Made by a program: the position numbers and the translations under genes
NCBI GenBank assembly: GCA_002496565.1
Contig: DAKJ01000030.1
Coordinates: 1 to 31,576, forward strand
Length of the DNA: 31,576 bases
Direction: 5' to 3'
Source: Methanosarcina sp. UBA289
GTDB taxonomy: Archaea > Halobacteriota > Methanosarcinia > Methanosarcinales > Methanosarcinaceae
The notes under the pieces: generated by a model
Databases searched by the model: none
The model's input: the letters and a program-made list of their open reading frames with translations, nothing else
What the model was told of the DNA's origin: nothing
Shown: in pieces, positions 14,481 to 22,271 of the stretch
Position numbering within the stretch: the stretch's first letter is position 1
Layout of the letters: every line of letters begins with the position of its first letter

Positions 14481-15793
14481 TTCATCATTTTCTGAATATT
14501 GAATTTTCCACCTCTGAAACCTTTCAGAGCTGTCTGCATGGTTTTGTGGTATTTAAGAAGCTCCCTTACTTCCTCAGGGCTGCAGCCCGAGCCTCTTGAA
14601 ATCCTTTTTATCCGGGAACCGCCAATGATTTTTGGATCAGCCATTTCTTCTTCTGTCATGGAATCCATGATTATTTTGTAATTCTTCATCTTGTCACTTG
14701 TAGCCTGGAACATCTCATCCGAGAGCTTAGCGCCCCCCATTCCACCTAATCCCATGGGCAGCATGGACATAATCTGTTTGAGAGGCCCCATCTTGTTCAT
14801 GGCTTCAAGCTGTTTGTACATGTCCTTGAGGGTGAATCTTCCCTGCATCATGGCTTCGACATTTACATCTTCTTCGCTAAGGGTCTCTTCAGCCTTTTCC
14901 ATTAGGCTTTTAAGGTCTCCCATGCCAAGAAGTCTTGAAATGAACCTGTCAGCTTCGAACTTTTCAAAATCTTCGGGCGTTTCCCCAACACCGATAAAGG
15001 CAATCGGGGCTTTTGTTTCGGAAACGGCAGATAGGGCTCCGCCTCCTTTTGCAGTCCCGTCAAGTTTCGTTATAATAACGCCTGTGATTCCTACAGAATC
15101 ATTAAAGGCATGGGCCTGCTGGCTTGCCTGCTGTCCGATACCTGCGTCCAGCACCATGAATTTGTGGTTTGGCTTGGCAACGGCATTGATCCGTTCCATT
15201 TCATCTATCAGATCGGCTTCAAGGGCATGCCGGCCTGCGGTATCCACAATTTTCACGTCGTATTTTTCCAGGGCTTTGAGTCCGTTTCTGGTAATTTCAA
15301 CAGCGTCAGGGTTGTTTTCTTCTCCATAGAAAGCTACATTGAGCTTTTCACAGAGGATTTTAAGCTGGTGATATGCGCCAGGACGGAAGGTATCTGCGGC
15401 GATAACCCCTGCTTTAAGTCCTTTTCTCTGGAAGTAGCGAGCAAGCTTTGCTGTACTGGTAGTTTTTCCGCTCCCCTGAAGCCCAACCATCATTATAATC
15501 TGCGGCTTGAGCTGAATCTCAGCTCCCTTGCCAATAATTTCCATCAGTTCTTGGTATACAATGCGGATTACGTGCTCCCTCGGATTCATACCTGCAGGAG
15601 GGTCTTCTTTCATTGCACGTTCTTTGATTCTCTGGGACATTCCCATAACAAGTTTTACATTCACGTCGGCCTGGAGCAGAGCCCGTTGGATATCTTTTAC
15701 TACTTCATTGACCGTGCGCTCATCAATTCGCCCCGCGCCGATCAGCTTCTTGAGCGCTCCCTGTAAGGAGTCTCCAAGTTTTTCCATTACCAT
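14462..15793 (-). CDS. srp54: Signal recognition particle 54 kDa protein, 443 aa
   Basis: GTPase of the signal recognition particle. It binds 7S RNA and signal sequences and docks with the FtsY receptor. Domain order is N-domain helical bundle (1-90), G-domain with GLQGSGKT (104-111), VDTAGRH, and TKLDGTAKGGG, and a Met-rich M-domain (about 300-443; MGPLKQIMSMLPMGLGGMGG and the GSGCSPEEVRELLKYHK RNA-binding segment). Length is typical of archaeal SRP54. Two in-frame starts, ATG at 15793 and ATG at 15787, are close. I use 15793, with GGATGA about 9 bases upstream. A TATA-like GATATATGA lies at 15821-15830, and a 24-bp direct repeat lies upstream of that. Confidence 0.96.
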   Translation of the reverse strand: MVMEKLGDSLQGALKKLIGAGRIDERTVNEVVKDIQRALLQADVNVKLVMGMSQRIKERAMKEDPPAGMNPREHVIRIVYQELMEIIGKGAEIQLKPQIIMMVGLQGSGKTTSTAKLARYFQRKGLKAGVIAADTFRPGAYHQLKILCEKLNVAFYGEENNPDAVEITRNGLKALEKYDVKIVDTAGRHALEADLIDEMERINAVAKPNHKFMVLDAGIGQQASQQAHAFNDSVGITGVIITKLDGTAKGGGALSAVSETKAPIAFIGVGETPEDFEKFEADRFISRLLGMGDLKSLMEKAEETLSEEDVNVEAMMQGRFTLKDMYKQLEAMNKMGPLKQIMSMLPMGLGGMGGAKLSDEMFQATSDKMKNYKIIMDSMTEEEMADPKIIGGSRIKRISRGSGCSPEEVRELLKYHKTMQTALKGFRGGKFNIQKMMKKRLGM

Positions 15794-15820
15794 ATGAAAG
15801 TCATCCTGCTCAGTTTTTGA

Positions 15821-15830
15821 GGATATATGA
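15821..15830 (-). promoter_or_regulatory. Candidate TATA box of srp54
   Basis: TCATATATCC on the minus strand, about 30 bases before the ATG at 15793. This implies a very short leader. Confidence 0.35.
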
Positions 15831-15844
15831 AAAGATACTCACAC

Positions 15845-15939
15845 TTTTGACCTTGTGTAAGAAAGTAATATTCTTGAGTTATAAACAGTTAAAAGCCCGT
15901 TGTAAAGATTATGCTTTTTGATCTTGTGTAAGAAAGTAA
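15845..15939. repeat. 24-bp direct repeat pair upstream of srp54
   Basis: Copies at 15845-15868 and 15916-15939 differ at one of 24 bases (TTTTGA then C/T then CTTGTGTAAGAAAGTAA), with starts 71 bases apart. The nearer copy begins 15 bases upstream of the srp54 TATA box, an activator-like position. The remaining sequence up to the tRNA at 16098 contains no gene. Confidence 0.55.
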
Positions 15940-16097
15940 CCTTACTTAATAAGCCTTAAGTTTCAGTGGCTTAAAAACGGGATAAACAAATGGACTCTAG
16001 GTATAAATCGGTAACCGGCTATAAAAAAGTTGCCGGGTAGAAAATATGAAAACGTACTAATTGTTATAACCAAACAGATTAAGAAAGGAACTTTTCA

Positions 16098-16172
16098 TAG
16101 CGGGGGATGGATTCGAACCATCGGTCTACGGGTTATGAGCCCGTCGGGATCTCCTGGCTACCCCACCCCGCT
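16098..16172 (-). tRNA. Initiator tRNA-Met (CAT)
   Basis: On the minus strand the acceptor AGCGGGG/CCCCGCT with A73 begins with an A1-U72 pair. The anticodon stem ends in three consecutive G-C pairs (ACGGG/CCCGT) around loop CTCATAA (anticodon CAT), and the T loop is TTCGAAT. The A1-U72 pair and the GGG/CCC anticodon stem mark the archaeal initiator rather than elongator tRNA. CCA is not encoded. Confidence 0.95.
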
Positions 16173-16229
16173 ACAGGGTTTTATTGTCAGGCCATTCAGC
16201 CTGGGATAACTATCAGAACATACGAACTA

Positions 16230-16244
16230 TTATTTATATACTTT
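16230..16244 (-). promoter_or_regulatory. Strong TATA box of initiator tRNA gene
   Basis: AAAGTATATAAATAA on the minus strand is a near-ideal archaeal BRE/TATA. Transcription should start near 16210, leaving a precursor leader of about 38 bases. Confidence 0.6.
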
Positions 16245-16409
16245 TCGGTTGGCTTTTAAGTTTTATAATTTATTGGGGACGATATCTTTATTTAATAAAG
16301 TTTTGTAACTAATTTAATTTTCTTCATACCTTGTTTTTCTGCCAGTTGTTTTTCCTTTTCTTTGATTTTTCCGGAAACATATTTGAAATCCAGAATCCTA
16401 AATCATAAT

Positions 16410-16601
16410 ATGACAAAATGCCTATTCTGTGGAGTTTATTGTGAAGTAAAGTGCGGAGTTTACTGTGAAGGCTATCCTGGAAGTCAAGGGGAAAAAGAAA
16501 GGGAAGAAAGTAAGGAGATTCTTGGATGCACACAAATTGGTACATCCTATATCTGCGAAAATTGCCTTAAGGATCTAAAACAGGCTCTTGAATCCCTGTA
16601 A
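16410..16601 (+). CDS. Cysteine-rich mini-protein (probable zinc binder), 63 aa
   Basis: Small protein beginning MTKCLFCGVYCEVKCGVYCEGYP, with CXXC pairs at CLFC near the N-terminus and CENC near residue 51, and several further cysteines between. The paired CXXC arrangement suggests a zinc-ribbon or treble-clef-like knuckle; the partner is unknown. The GVYCEVKC/GVYCEGYP stretch is an internal duplication visible in the DNA (GGAGTTTA.TGTGAAG twice, 21 bases apart). The C-terminus (CLKDLKQALESL) is helical. An in-frame ATG 16 codons upstream is possible, but those residues look non-coding. The chosen ATG has no ribosome site; a TATA-like ACATATTTG centred near 16381 would start transcription at about 16408, consistent with a leaderless mRNA. 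Confidence 0.65.
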   Translation: MTKCLFCGVYCEVKCGVYCEGYPGSQGEKEREESKEILGCTQIGTSYICENCLKDLKQALESL

Positions 16602-16700
16602 TAGGTCAACTAGAAGAGAATCTTTCACTTGAGGTTAAATAACCCTTCTCCTTTACCTAATGAGAAGGATAAATCTAGATAGGGTAGATCTAACCAATAT

Positions 16701-17567
16701 TTAGACAACTTCAATGTTAAGTGTAAAGTTTTCTTCCTCTCCGGTTACTTTCTCCCAGGGCCTTTTATATATTCCTGTTACTTGCTGGCTGCCTTCAGAT
16801 ACGGCTTTAATTTCCCATAAGCGGACCCCTCCTGCTCCAACAAGAGGTTGCCCGATTCCTTCAGGCTGCTCTGGAGGATAGTATTCTCCTGAGATATTAT
16901 TGAGCCCCTGACTGAGATTAAGTTCCCATGAATAACCTGTTGTCGGGTTTTCTTTAAGCCTGAGGAAAAATGTGCTTCCATTTTCAAGACCTATACTTGT
17001 TCCGCTGTCAGCCTCGGTTATTACCTGTTGCCTCGGTGGCATAGAGCCGGAAGCTTCTTGAGGCGCATTATCTATCGCCAGTTCAAAAGATCCGGTTACT
17101 CCGTTTACATTTACAGTGTAGTTTCCGGCTTTAAGGCCTCTGACTTCGAGGGGAATAGTCTCTGTAAAACTCTCTAAAGCTTGGGTACAGATCGCATCTC
17201 TCGGGCGTTTTGTACTGATATTGATATTGAAGACGTTTCCATCTCTTTCATTTTTTATTTCGTTGATTTCAGTACATCCGTCAGGAAGGTAGCCTTCTGC
17301 TATCACCTGTATCTGTACGGGAAAAGACTCAAGGGTAACAATCTGGATACTCTCTACATTTGCAGTACCATATATGTAATCGCCTCCACTAGCTCCCTGA
17401 CTATTGTTTGTTCCATTGACTCCCTGACTATTATTTATTGTATTTCCTTTTTCGGTTTCGTTCTGTTCTTCACCAACACAGCCGGAAAAAATAACCATAA
17501 AGACCGCAAATAAAACTACTGTAATTTTTGTATAATTCCAAACCTTGTTGCTTGTTCCTATTTTCAT
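16701..17567 (-). CDS. Lipoprotein with C-terminal chagasin-like (inhibitor I42) domain, 288 aa
   Basis: Probable cell-surface lipoprotein. The signal peptide (1-29) ends in a lipobox-like VIFSGC with Cys30. A Thr/Asn/Gly-rich linker (about 33-62) follows, then an uncharacterised beta-rich segment (about 65-165). The C-terminal 110 residues match the chagasin family, with the three inhibitory loops NPTTGYSW (207-214), GVRLWE (247-252) and RPWE (269-272). Chagasins inhibit papain-like cysteine proteases (established for the family); here the target is unknown and no such protease is encoded nearby. The ATG at 17567 follows GAGGGGA by about 4 bases. A TATA-like element lies at 17617-17628 on the minus strand. 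It is convergent with the mini-protein gene, separated by a 7-bp hairpin (16644-16668). Confidence 0.82.
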   Translation of the reverse strand: MKIGTSNKVWNYTKITVVLFAVFMVIFSGCVGEEQNETEKGNTINNSQGVNGTNNSQGASGGDYIYGTANVESIQIVTLESFPVQIQVIAEGYLPDGCTEINEIKNERDGNVFNINISTKRPRDAICTQALESFTETIPLEVRGLKAGNYTVNVNGVTGSFELAIDNAPQEASGSMPPRQQVITEADSGTSIGLENGSTFFLRLKENPTTGYSWELNLSQGLNNISGEYYPPEQPEGIGQPLVGAGGVRLWEIKAVSEGSQQVTGIYKRPWEKVTGEEENFTLNIEVV

Positions 17568-18106
17568 TCTTTCCCCTCTTCTTATTCTTCTACTTTTATT
17601 CTCTCTAATACGTTTATGAAAAATATATGCCTGTTTGGATTTATCCTTTGTTTAAGCTTCAGTTCTATTCGCAGCTTTGTAGGTCAGTTTTCATTTTTGT
17701 TTACTTAATTATATTGAGATCTTTTATGATATCAAATTTTTATAAATTTATTTATAAACTTTTTCATATACAGATATCAATGAATATATTTAGTATTGTA
17801 GCACGATTGTTAAAGTTCAATTCTTATTTTTCATTACAAACTTGTGAAATTTATACATACTATCCATTTAATTGTTTATAACGCCGTTAACTCTACATTT
17901 TATGCTCATAAGTATCAATTTGTATTTTCAAGTTTTAACGAGATAATTTTCGTAGTCAAATAGGAAAAATACTTAGAATTGGCATTCAAGAAGGCTCTAA
18001 CTTGAATTCGCAGAAAATATCTAGTACAAGCACAGAATACAAGTCAAAAGAAGTGAGAAAATTAATTTTTTTCTACGAACTCAAGTAAAGATCCGGTGGT
18101 ATTTAA
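17568..18106. other. AT-rich intergenic region
   Basis: About 540 bases between divergent genes. It contains the chagasin-lipoprotein promoter (GCATATATTTTTC on the minus strand at about 17617-17629) and, just before 18107, a GGTGGT ribosome site. Open frames here are AT-driven and hydrophobic without ribosome sites; I see nothing else. Confidence 0.5.
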
Positions 18107-19084
18107 TTGAGAATTGCAGTTATTACGCAGGGTATTTCTAATATTTTTGAATTCATCGTTAGATCAGGACATGAGGTAGTGGGAATTGTTGAGTGCTCTC
18201 GGGAGAGTGAATCTAATTCGTTCCTCAAAACAATAGGAGAGTTTTTTGCAGGTGTCTATTACTCATTCACCTTGAATCCTTTAAATTTAAAATTTTCTCT
18301 AAAAAACTGAAAAATCCCTATTACTATTTAAGGAAAGGAGAAAATGAGAACCTTGAAAAATGGATGAAGAATCTACAGCCTGATCTCATAGTATATTCTA
18401 TGTCTCATCTCTTAAAGGAGAACATATTTAGTATCCCAAAATTTGGGACTATTAATATCCATTATTCACATCTTCCGGAATACAGAGGGCCAGCTCCTCT
18501 TTTCTGGGAATACTATGATTATGTCCTGAATCCAGGAGTGACCTATTCATTATATAGATAAAGGCGAGGATACCGGAGATATCATTTTCCAGGAAAGGGT
18601 TCCTATCAGCTCTGGTGAAAAACTTGAACAAGTTACTCAGAAATTATTTTTTACAGGAATAAAGTTGCTTTCAAAGACAATGGATACCATTGAGAAAGGA
18701 GGCGTTCCCAGAGTAAAGCAGTCCTTAACTATACTCCAACGGTGAGAGCCAGAAAAATCAAACCTGATGAGTATAATGAACTCATAAGATGGAACGAGTG
18801 GGATGTTGGAAGAATATTTCATTTTTTAAGCGGTACTCCAAAGTATCACTACACTCTGCTGAAGAAAACAAGCTTGCACAAACTTGAGCTAACAATTAAT
18901 ATTTTAAATAAAAAAATGTAATGTTTCCGGATACGAAGTAGGAGATTTTTATAAGGAGAATTCAAAACGCTTTTTTGCTTGCAAAGACGGGAAAATATAT
19001 GTCAATCTTACTCTCTTATTTGCAAGTTTTCTCCTGGATTTACCCTTATATCTCCTGAGCCTGCTCTTTGTAATGCAGAATTAG
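18107..19084 (+). pseudogene. Decayed formyltransferase (Fmt/ArnA-N-like), four frameshifts
   Basis: Reading across frames recovers one protein of the formyltransferase superfamily. It starts at TTG (18107, with GGTGGT upstream) as MRIAVITQGISNIFEFIVRSG. After a shift near 18290-18305 it continues through KWMKNLQPDLIVYSMSHLL to the catalytic core GTINIHYSHLPEYRGPAP. After shifts near 18548 and 18720 come YIDKGEDTGDIIFQERVPISSGE and the C-terminal domain. A last shift lies in an A run at 18905-18916. The catalytic Asn/His of NIHYSHLP and the Asp of DTGD are still readable. Archaea do not formylate initiator tRNA, so the ancestor was more likely a sugar-nucleotide or other amine formyltransferase. 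The final frame stops at 19084, overlapping the convergent regulator gene; similarity beyond about 19035 is not evident. Confidence 0.82.
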
Positions 19085-19864
19085 ATCTTCAGTCCATTTC
19101 AAAGCCGCAGGCTCGAATCCTATAATAGTTTCTTGGTCAAAAATCCCTTTCGAAGTAAGAAAATCAGCAGCCATGAAGCATTCGGTCTTAACCAACATAG
19201 CAATTTTTATCTCTTTCTTAGAAATAAAAAGTCTCCTTTTTTCTCTGGCCAGACAAAGTTTCAGTTCTTCTTCGAAATCAGTTTTCAGTCTTTCCCAGAT
19301 TTTTCTTGTTACTACAAGGGTTATTTTGATATCATAGTCTTTGTTTGCTATAAATATTTCAGAAAATACTGGATGAAATATTGATGAATAAAAGACGATC
19401 TCTTTTGATTTTCTAATGTTCTCCATGAATATGGGGGAAGGCTCAAAGATATTATCAGGGTCAGGTTTAACAAGGAAGCAAGATTTTAATTCATTAAGCC
19501 TTTCCAGAAAGGGGTTGGGTAAGGCGGTGAGATCGCGGTCCTCCCAGTAATCCTTATTCTCCTCAATGACCATCAGAGTATCAAGCAGAGGCTCCATTTT
19601 TTCGACCACGATCTCCGCAAGAGGTGTTAGCCTGTACTCCCGGTCTTCCTGAAGAACTAAATGTTCATCCTTAAGTTTTTTGATTTGAGGGAGCATACCT
19701 GTAGAGGTAACGTTCAGACTGTCTGTGATCTCCTCTATCGGTTTTCCTCCTTTTTTGAGCAGGAGCAAAAGGTCTTTTCTCTTCTGGGACATAAAGAGGA
19801 GGTCTATTAGAGATTTGTCCATTAATTTCACTTTCCAGATCTTGCGCTTCTGCGAAAGATTCAT
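19046..19864 (-). CDS. Winged-helix regulator, Msr/DUF1724 type, 272 aa
   Basis: Transcription factor of the group expanded in Methanosarcina: N-terminal winged helix plus C-terminal DUF1724-like domain. Some members, the Msr proteins, control methanol and methylsulfide methyltransferase genes (established). Residues about 16-90 form the winged helix (SLIDLLFMSQKRKDLLLLLKKG, then ITDSLNVTSTGMLPQIKKLKDEHLV). The rest (KEIVFYSSIFHPVFSEIF, IKITLVVTRKIWERL) is the conserved effector domain. The ATG at 19864 follows AAGGA closely; an ATG at 19822 would give the more usual N-terminus MDKSLIDLLF and is also possible. A TATA-like element lies at 19951-19960. Neither neighbour is a methyltransferase, so its target is not indicated. 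Confidence 0.85.
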   Translation of the reverse strand: MNLSQKRKIWKVKLMDKSLIDLLFMSQKRKDLLLLLKKGGKPIEEITDSLNVTSTGMLPQIKKLKDEHLVLQEDREYRLTPLAEIVVEKMEPLLDTLMVIEENKDYWEDRDLTALPNPFLERLNELKSCFLVKPDPDNIFEPSPIFMENIRKSKEIVFYSSIFHPVFSEIFIANKDYDIKITLVVTRKIWERLKTDFEEELKLCLAREKRRLFISKKEIKIAMLVKTECFMAADFLTSKGIFDQETIIGFEPAALKWTEDLILHYKEQAQEI

Positions 19865-19949
19865 TTTTCCTTCGATTTTTCAGAAAGGGTTTCTAAAGGA
19901 ATTTGCTATTTCTATGAGAGCGACTTTAGAGATATTTGAAGTTAACTTT

Positions 19950-19961
19950 AGTTATATCATA
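19950..19961 (-). promoter_or_regulatory. Candidate TATA box of the Msr-type regulator
   Basis: ATGATATAAC on the minus strand. The predicted start near 19930 gives a leader of about 65 bases. Confidence 0.4.
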
Positions 19962-20128
19962 TCAATATAGAAAGAATTTCTAATATACTTTTTTAAGTAT
20001 CCCTTTTTAATCTTATTCTGTTCTTTTTTAATCTTTTCATGTGTTACCTTTGACAAGATAAGAAACCTTAAAGTCTATAACTAAATTATATAGCTCGAAT
20101 ATAGAGCCTGGGAAGTGATACTTCTTAA

Positions 20129-20872
20129 TTGCTAGTATCCTTACCATGTGTGCGAATTCCGGATCATGGAGGACTTTGCATCGAATCATTCAAATGTGTG
20201 ATTACAAACTGGGACTACATTTATAACTTGTGCCGAAATGTCTCTACTGAAATCAAACGTTCTGGATATGAACCGGATGTGATTATTGCTCTTGCAAGGG
20301 GAGGCTGGTTTGCCGGGCGAGTGCTCTGCGATTTTCTAGGGATTGATGACTTATCCAGTTTGAAAGTCGAGCACTACATAGGAGCCACGGCTATTGAGAC
20401 TGGTGAGCCTTATATTCGATATCCACTTTCCGACGATGTGATGGGAGGAAAAAAGGTACTTATTGTAGATGATATCGTTGATACCGGAGAAAGTATGCTT
20501 AGTGCCAAGACTTACGTGGAAAGTCGCAATCCTACCGAAGTGAGAACCGCTACATTACAGTACTTGGGGAGCTCGAAAATTGACCCAGATTATGTGGGCG
20601 AACGACTTGAGGATTGGGCTTGGATTGTCTATCCTTGGAACTTCATGGAAGATATGATAAGCATCCTGACTAAATGCATGAGAAAAAACCCTAAAAAATC
20701 CTGGAATATTGAGGATCTTAAACACAGCCTTTACATAAACCATGATCTGGACTCTATTGTCTTTGAAGTCACCCAGCCAGGAAGGCTTCCTGAAATACTG
20801 GAAGAAATGGAGAGAGTGCGCAGAGTCAGTTCCGAGATCATCAATGGAAAGAAGCATTGGAGGCTTTTATAA
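20129..20872 (+). CDS. Phosphoribosyltransferase-family protein, 247 aa
   Basis: Type I phosphoribosyltransferase fold. The PRPP loop VLIVDDIVDTGES (about 110-122) is complete, and VIIALARGGWFAGRVLCDFLG (about 51-71) is the usual upstream beta-alpha segment with the pyrophosphate loop. The conserved WAWIVYPWNFMED and a C-terminal helical domain (about 180-247) match archaeal proteins annotated as purine or xanthine-guanine phosphoribosyltransferase-like. The substrate cannot be read from sequence. The TTG at 20129 is used because GGAAGTGAT lies 9 bases upstream, close to the anti-SD complement. The first 17 or so residues are not typical, and a strong GGAGGA at 20168-20173 lies 6 bases before an in-frame ATC, so the true start is uncertain. 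It is transcribed divergently from the regulator. Confidence 0.85.
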   Translation: MLVSLPCVRIPDHGGLCIESFKCVITNWDYIYNLCRNVSTEIKRSGYEPDVIIALARGGWFAGRVLCDFLGIDDLSSLKVEHYIGATAIETGEPYIRYPLSDDVMGGKKVLIVDDIVDTGESMLSAKTYVESRNPTEVRTATLQYLGSSKIDPDYVGERLEDWAWIVYPWNFMEDMISILTKCMRKNPKKSWNIEDLKHSLYINHDLDSIVFEVTQPGRLPEILEEMERVRRVSSEIINGKKHWRLL

Positions 20873-21325
20873 TAAGCTTTGTTATTAATTTTCTTCCTGA
20901 GCGAGCTAATAGCTTATATTTTCAACTGGAAAGACTGAAGGGATCTACAACAGAAGAAGATGTTTTTTACTTTTATTGGCTGGAGCTATATTTTTCGTTC
21001 AAAAGAAGGCGTTAAGCTGTAAATACAAATATACATATCTGTTCAGGATATCTATATTTAAAATATCCATAAAGCTATCACTGTAGCCACTTTGTATCTT
21101 CATTTAAATCTCAATCCAGAATAGCAGATTGGTCTAAAATCCATGATGCCAGATTGGTCTAAAATCCATGATGCCAGATTGGTCTAAAATCCAGAGTAGC
21201 ATATTGATATAAAATCCGAGTACATTATTGTATTATTTATAATAAATTAATTCATTTCAACAAATTAATCCACTTATATTAATTCATTAACAACAAATTA
21301 ATCACTATCTATTACCGGTGAATTC
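20873..21325. other. Intergenic region with two repeat blocks
   Basis: No gene. It contains the 25-bp tandem repeats at 21126-21225 and an AT-rich 27-28-base direct repeat at 21247-21306 (TTAATTCATT..CAACAAATTAATC, twice). A TATA-like TTTATAATAAA lies at about 21236-21246. The ribosome site GGTGA (21317-21321) of the next gene follows. Confidence 0.55.
21126..21225. repeat. Tandem 25-bp repeat, about four units
   Basis: Units start at 21126, 21151, 21176 and 21201. The unit AGATTGGTCTAAA-ATCCATGATGCC is identical in the first two, changes only in its 3' third in the third, and is degenerate in the fourth. The preceding AATCCAGAATAGC looks like the 3' half of another unit. There are no spacers, so it is not a CRISPR array. 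Confidence 0.75.
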
Positions 21326-21784
21326 ATGCCCCACAGATGTACCAGATGCGGAACCATTTTTGAAGACGGAGATTCTGTCATCCTGAGCGGTTGCCCAAAC
21401 TGCGGTTGGAATAAATTCCTTTATGTAAAAAAAGAATGTGAAGGTTCGGAAAATCAGGTAAGGCCTGCTCTGGAAGAACAAAAGTTGGATTTGGAATCCT
21501 CTCTGGATGAAGTTGTCAAAAATATTGATGAGGCTCTTGCCTCTGAACAGGAAAACACAAAGCAGGAACCAGAAGCCGAGAGGGAAACAGATGAAGAAAG
21601 AGTAGAGTCCGTAAGAATTCTTGGGCCTGGCTCTTACGAACTTAACTTGGACTCTCTTCTTGAAAGAAAAGAACTTGTTATGGCAATCCGAGAAGAAGGA
21701 TCTTATGCTCTGCATTTACCTTCGGTTTTCAGCCAGCAAAAAGAAAAACCAAAAGAAAAACCAAAATCAAAAAAGCAGAAATAA
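21326..21784 (+). CDS. Zinc-ribbon protein, OapC/DUF2072-like, 152 aa
   Basis: An N-terminal zinc ribbon CTRC...CPNCGW (Cys5, Cys8, Cys23, Cys26) is followed by KFLYVKKE. After it come an acidic, low-complexity linker (about 40-100), a conserved segment VRILGPGSYELNLDSLLERKELVMAIREEGSYALHLPSVF (about 97-137) and a Lys-rich tail (KEKPKEKPKSKKQK). This layout is that of the euryarchaeal Zn-ribbon family called DUF2072 or OapC. The name reflects proximity to replication origins in some genomes; its function is not established. The ATG at 21326 follows GGTGA by 4 bases. The gene ends before a strong hairpin (21862-21884). Confidence 0.8.
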   Translation: MPHRCTRCGTIFEDGDSVILSGCPNCGWNKFLYVKKECEGSENQVRPALEEQKLDLESSLDEVVKNIDEALASEQENTKQEPEAERETDEERVESVRILGPGSYELNLDSLLERKELVMAIREEGSYALHLPSVFSQQKEKPKEKPKSKKQK

Positions 21785-21861
21785 ACTTTAAATTCCCGAA
21801 ATTTCCCGGAGATTTCTTATCTAGATATTTTTGAGAATAAATTCCGGATATCTTATTGATT

Positions 21862-21884
21862 AAAGCATAGAAACCTATGCTTTT
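21862..21884 (+). terminator. Terminator hairpin after the zinc-ribbon gene
   Basis: AAAGCATAG (21862-21870) and CTATGCTTT (21875-21883) form a perfect 9-bp stem with loop AAAC. It is followed by only one more T, but the 3' arm itself ends in T. Confidence 0.5.
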
Positions 21885-22137
21885 AGCCTGAAAATATGAT
21901 TAGCTTACCTTATTTTTGTTAGTTTTCGTTCTAAACTTTTTCTTTAAATATTTCTCAATATATTATAGCTTTATTTTTATATTCTGATTAATATATATCT
22001 CCTACTGGCACTTTCTATTTTTTTATTTACGAATGAAGAACGCTGACAATGGAAACATTTATATCTCTTCAGTGCTAACTAGGGGTTACTATCATGTGCA
22101 TTCTCCTTTCCAGCTAGTCTTCCGGGCAACGTTTCAG

Positions 22138-22160
22138 ACAGGAATTATAAGAATTCCTGT
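22138..22160. repeat. Perfect 9-bp inverted repeat upstream of the regulator-cdc48 operon
   Basis: ACAGGAATT and AATTCCTGT flank ATAAG. It lies 112-134 bases before the regulator ATG and is followed directly by TTATAATTTA, which could serve as a TATA box. An operator role is possible; it lacks a T tract for termination. Confidence 0.45.
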
Positions 22161-22271
22161 TATAATTTACTCAAGATTGGATACATATAATCAATCAAAA
22201 ATAATAATCACAAAAAATCTGACATTATTGCCTTAATATTCCATAATTTATACGATTTTCAGAGGAAAATA

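Larger units (their letters stand above)
21785..22271. other. Intergenic region with terminator and inverted repeat
   Basis: About 490 bases without a supported gene. A 67-codon frame from 22033 lacks a ribosome site and family resemblance. It holds the terminator at 21862-21884, the perfect inverted repeat at 22138-22160, and a TATA-like TAATTTATAC at 22244-22253 just before the regulator gene. Confidence 0.5.

Noticed and set aside
16644..16668. 7-bp hairpin between convergent mini-protein and lipoprotein genes as a terminator
   Set aside because: CCTTCTC/GAGAAGG pairs perfectly over an 11-base loop, but no T tract follows on either strand, so I mention it only as context.
17627..17881. 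84-codon frame upstream of the formyltransferase pseudogene
   Set aside because: Phe/Ile/Tyr-rich translation of AT-rich DNA with no ribosome site.
21126..21225. CRISPR array
   Set aside because: Units are directly abutting with no spacers, few in number, and no cas genes are present.
22033..22236. 67-codon frame before the regulator gene
   Set aside because: No ribosome site, no family resemblance, and it contains the inverted repeat and likely promoter DNA.
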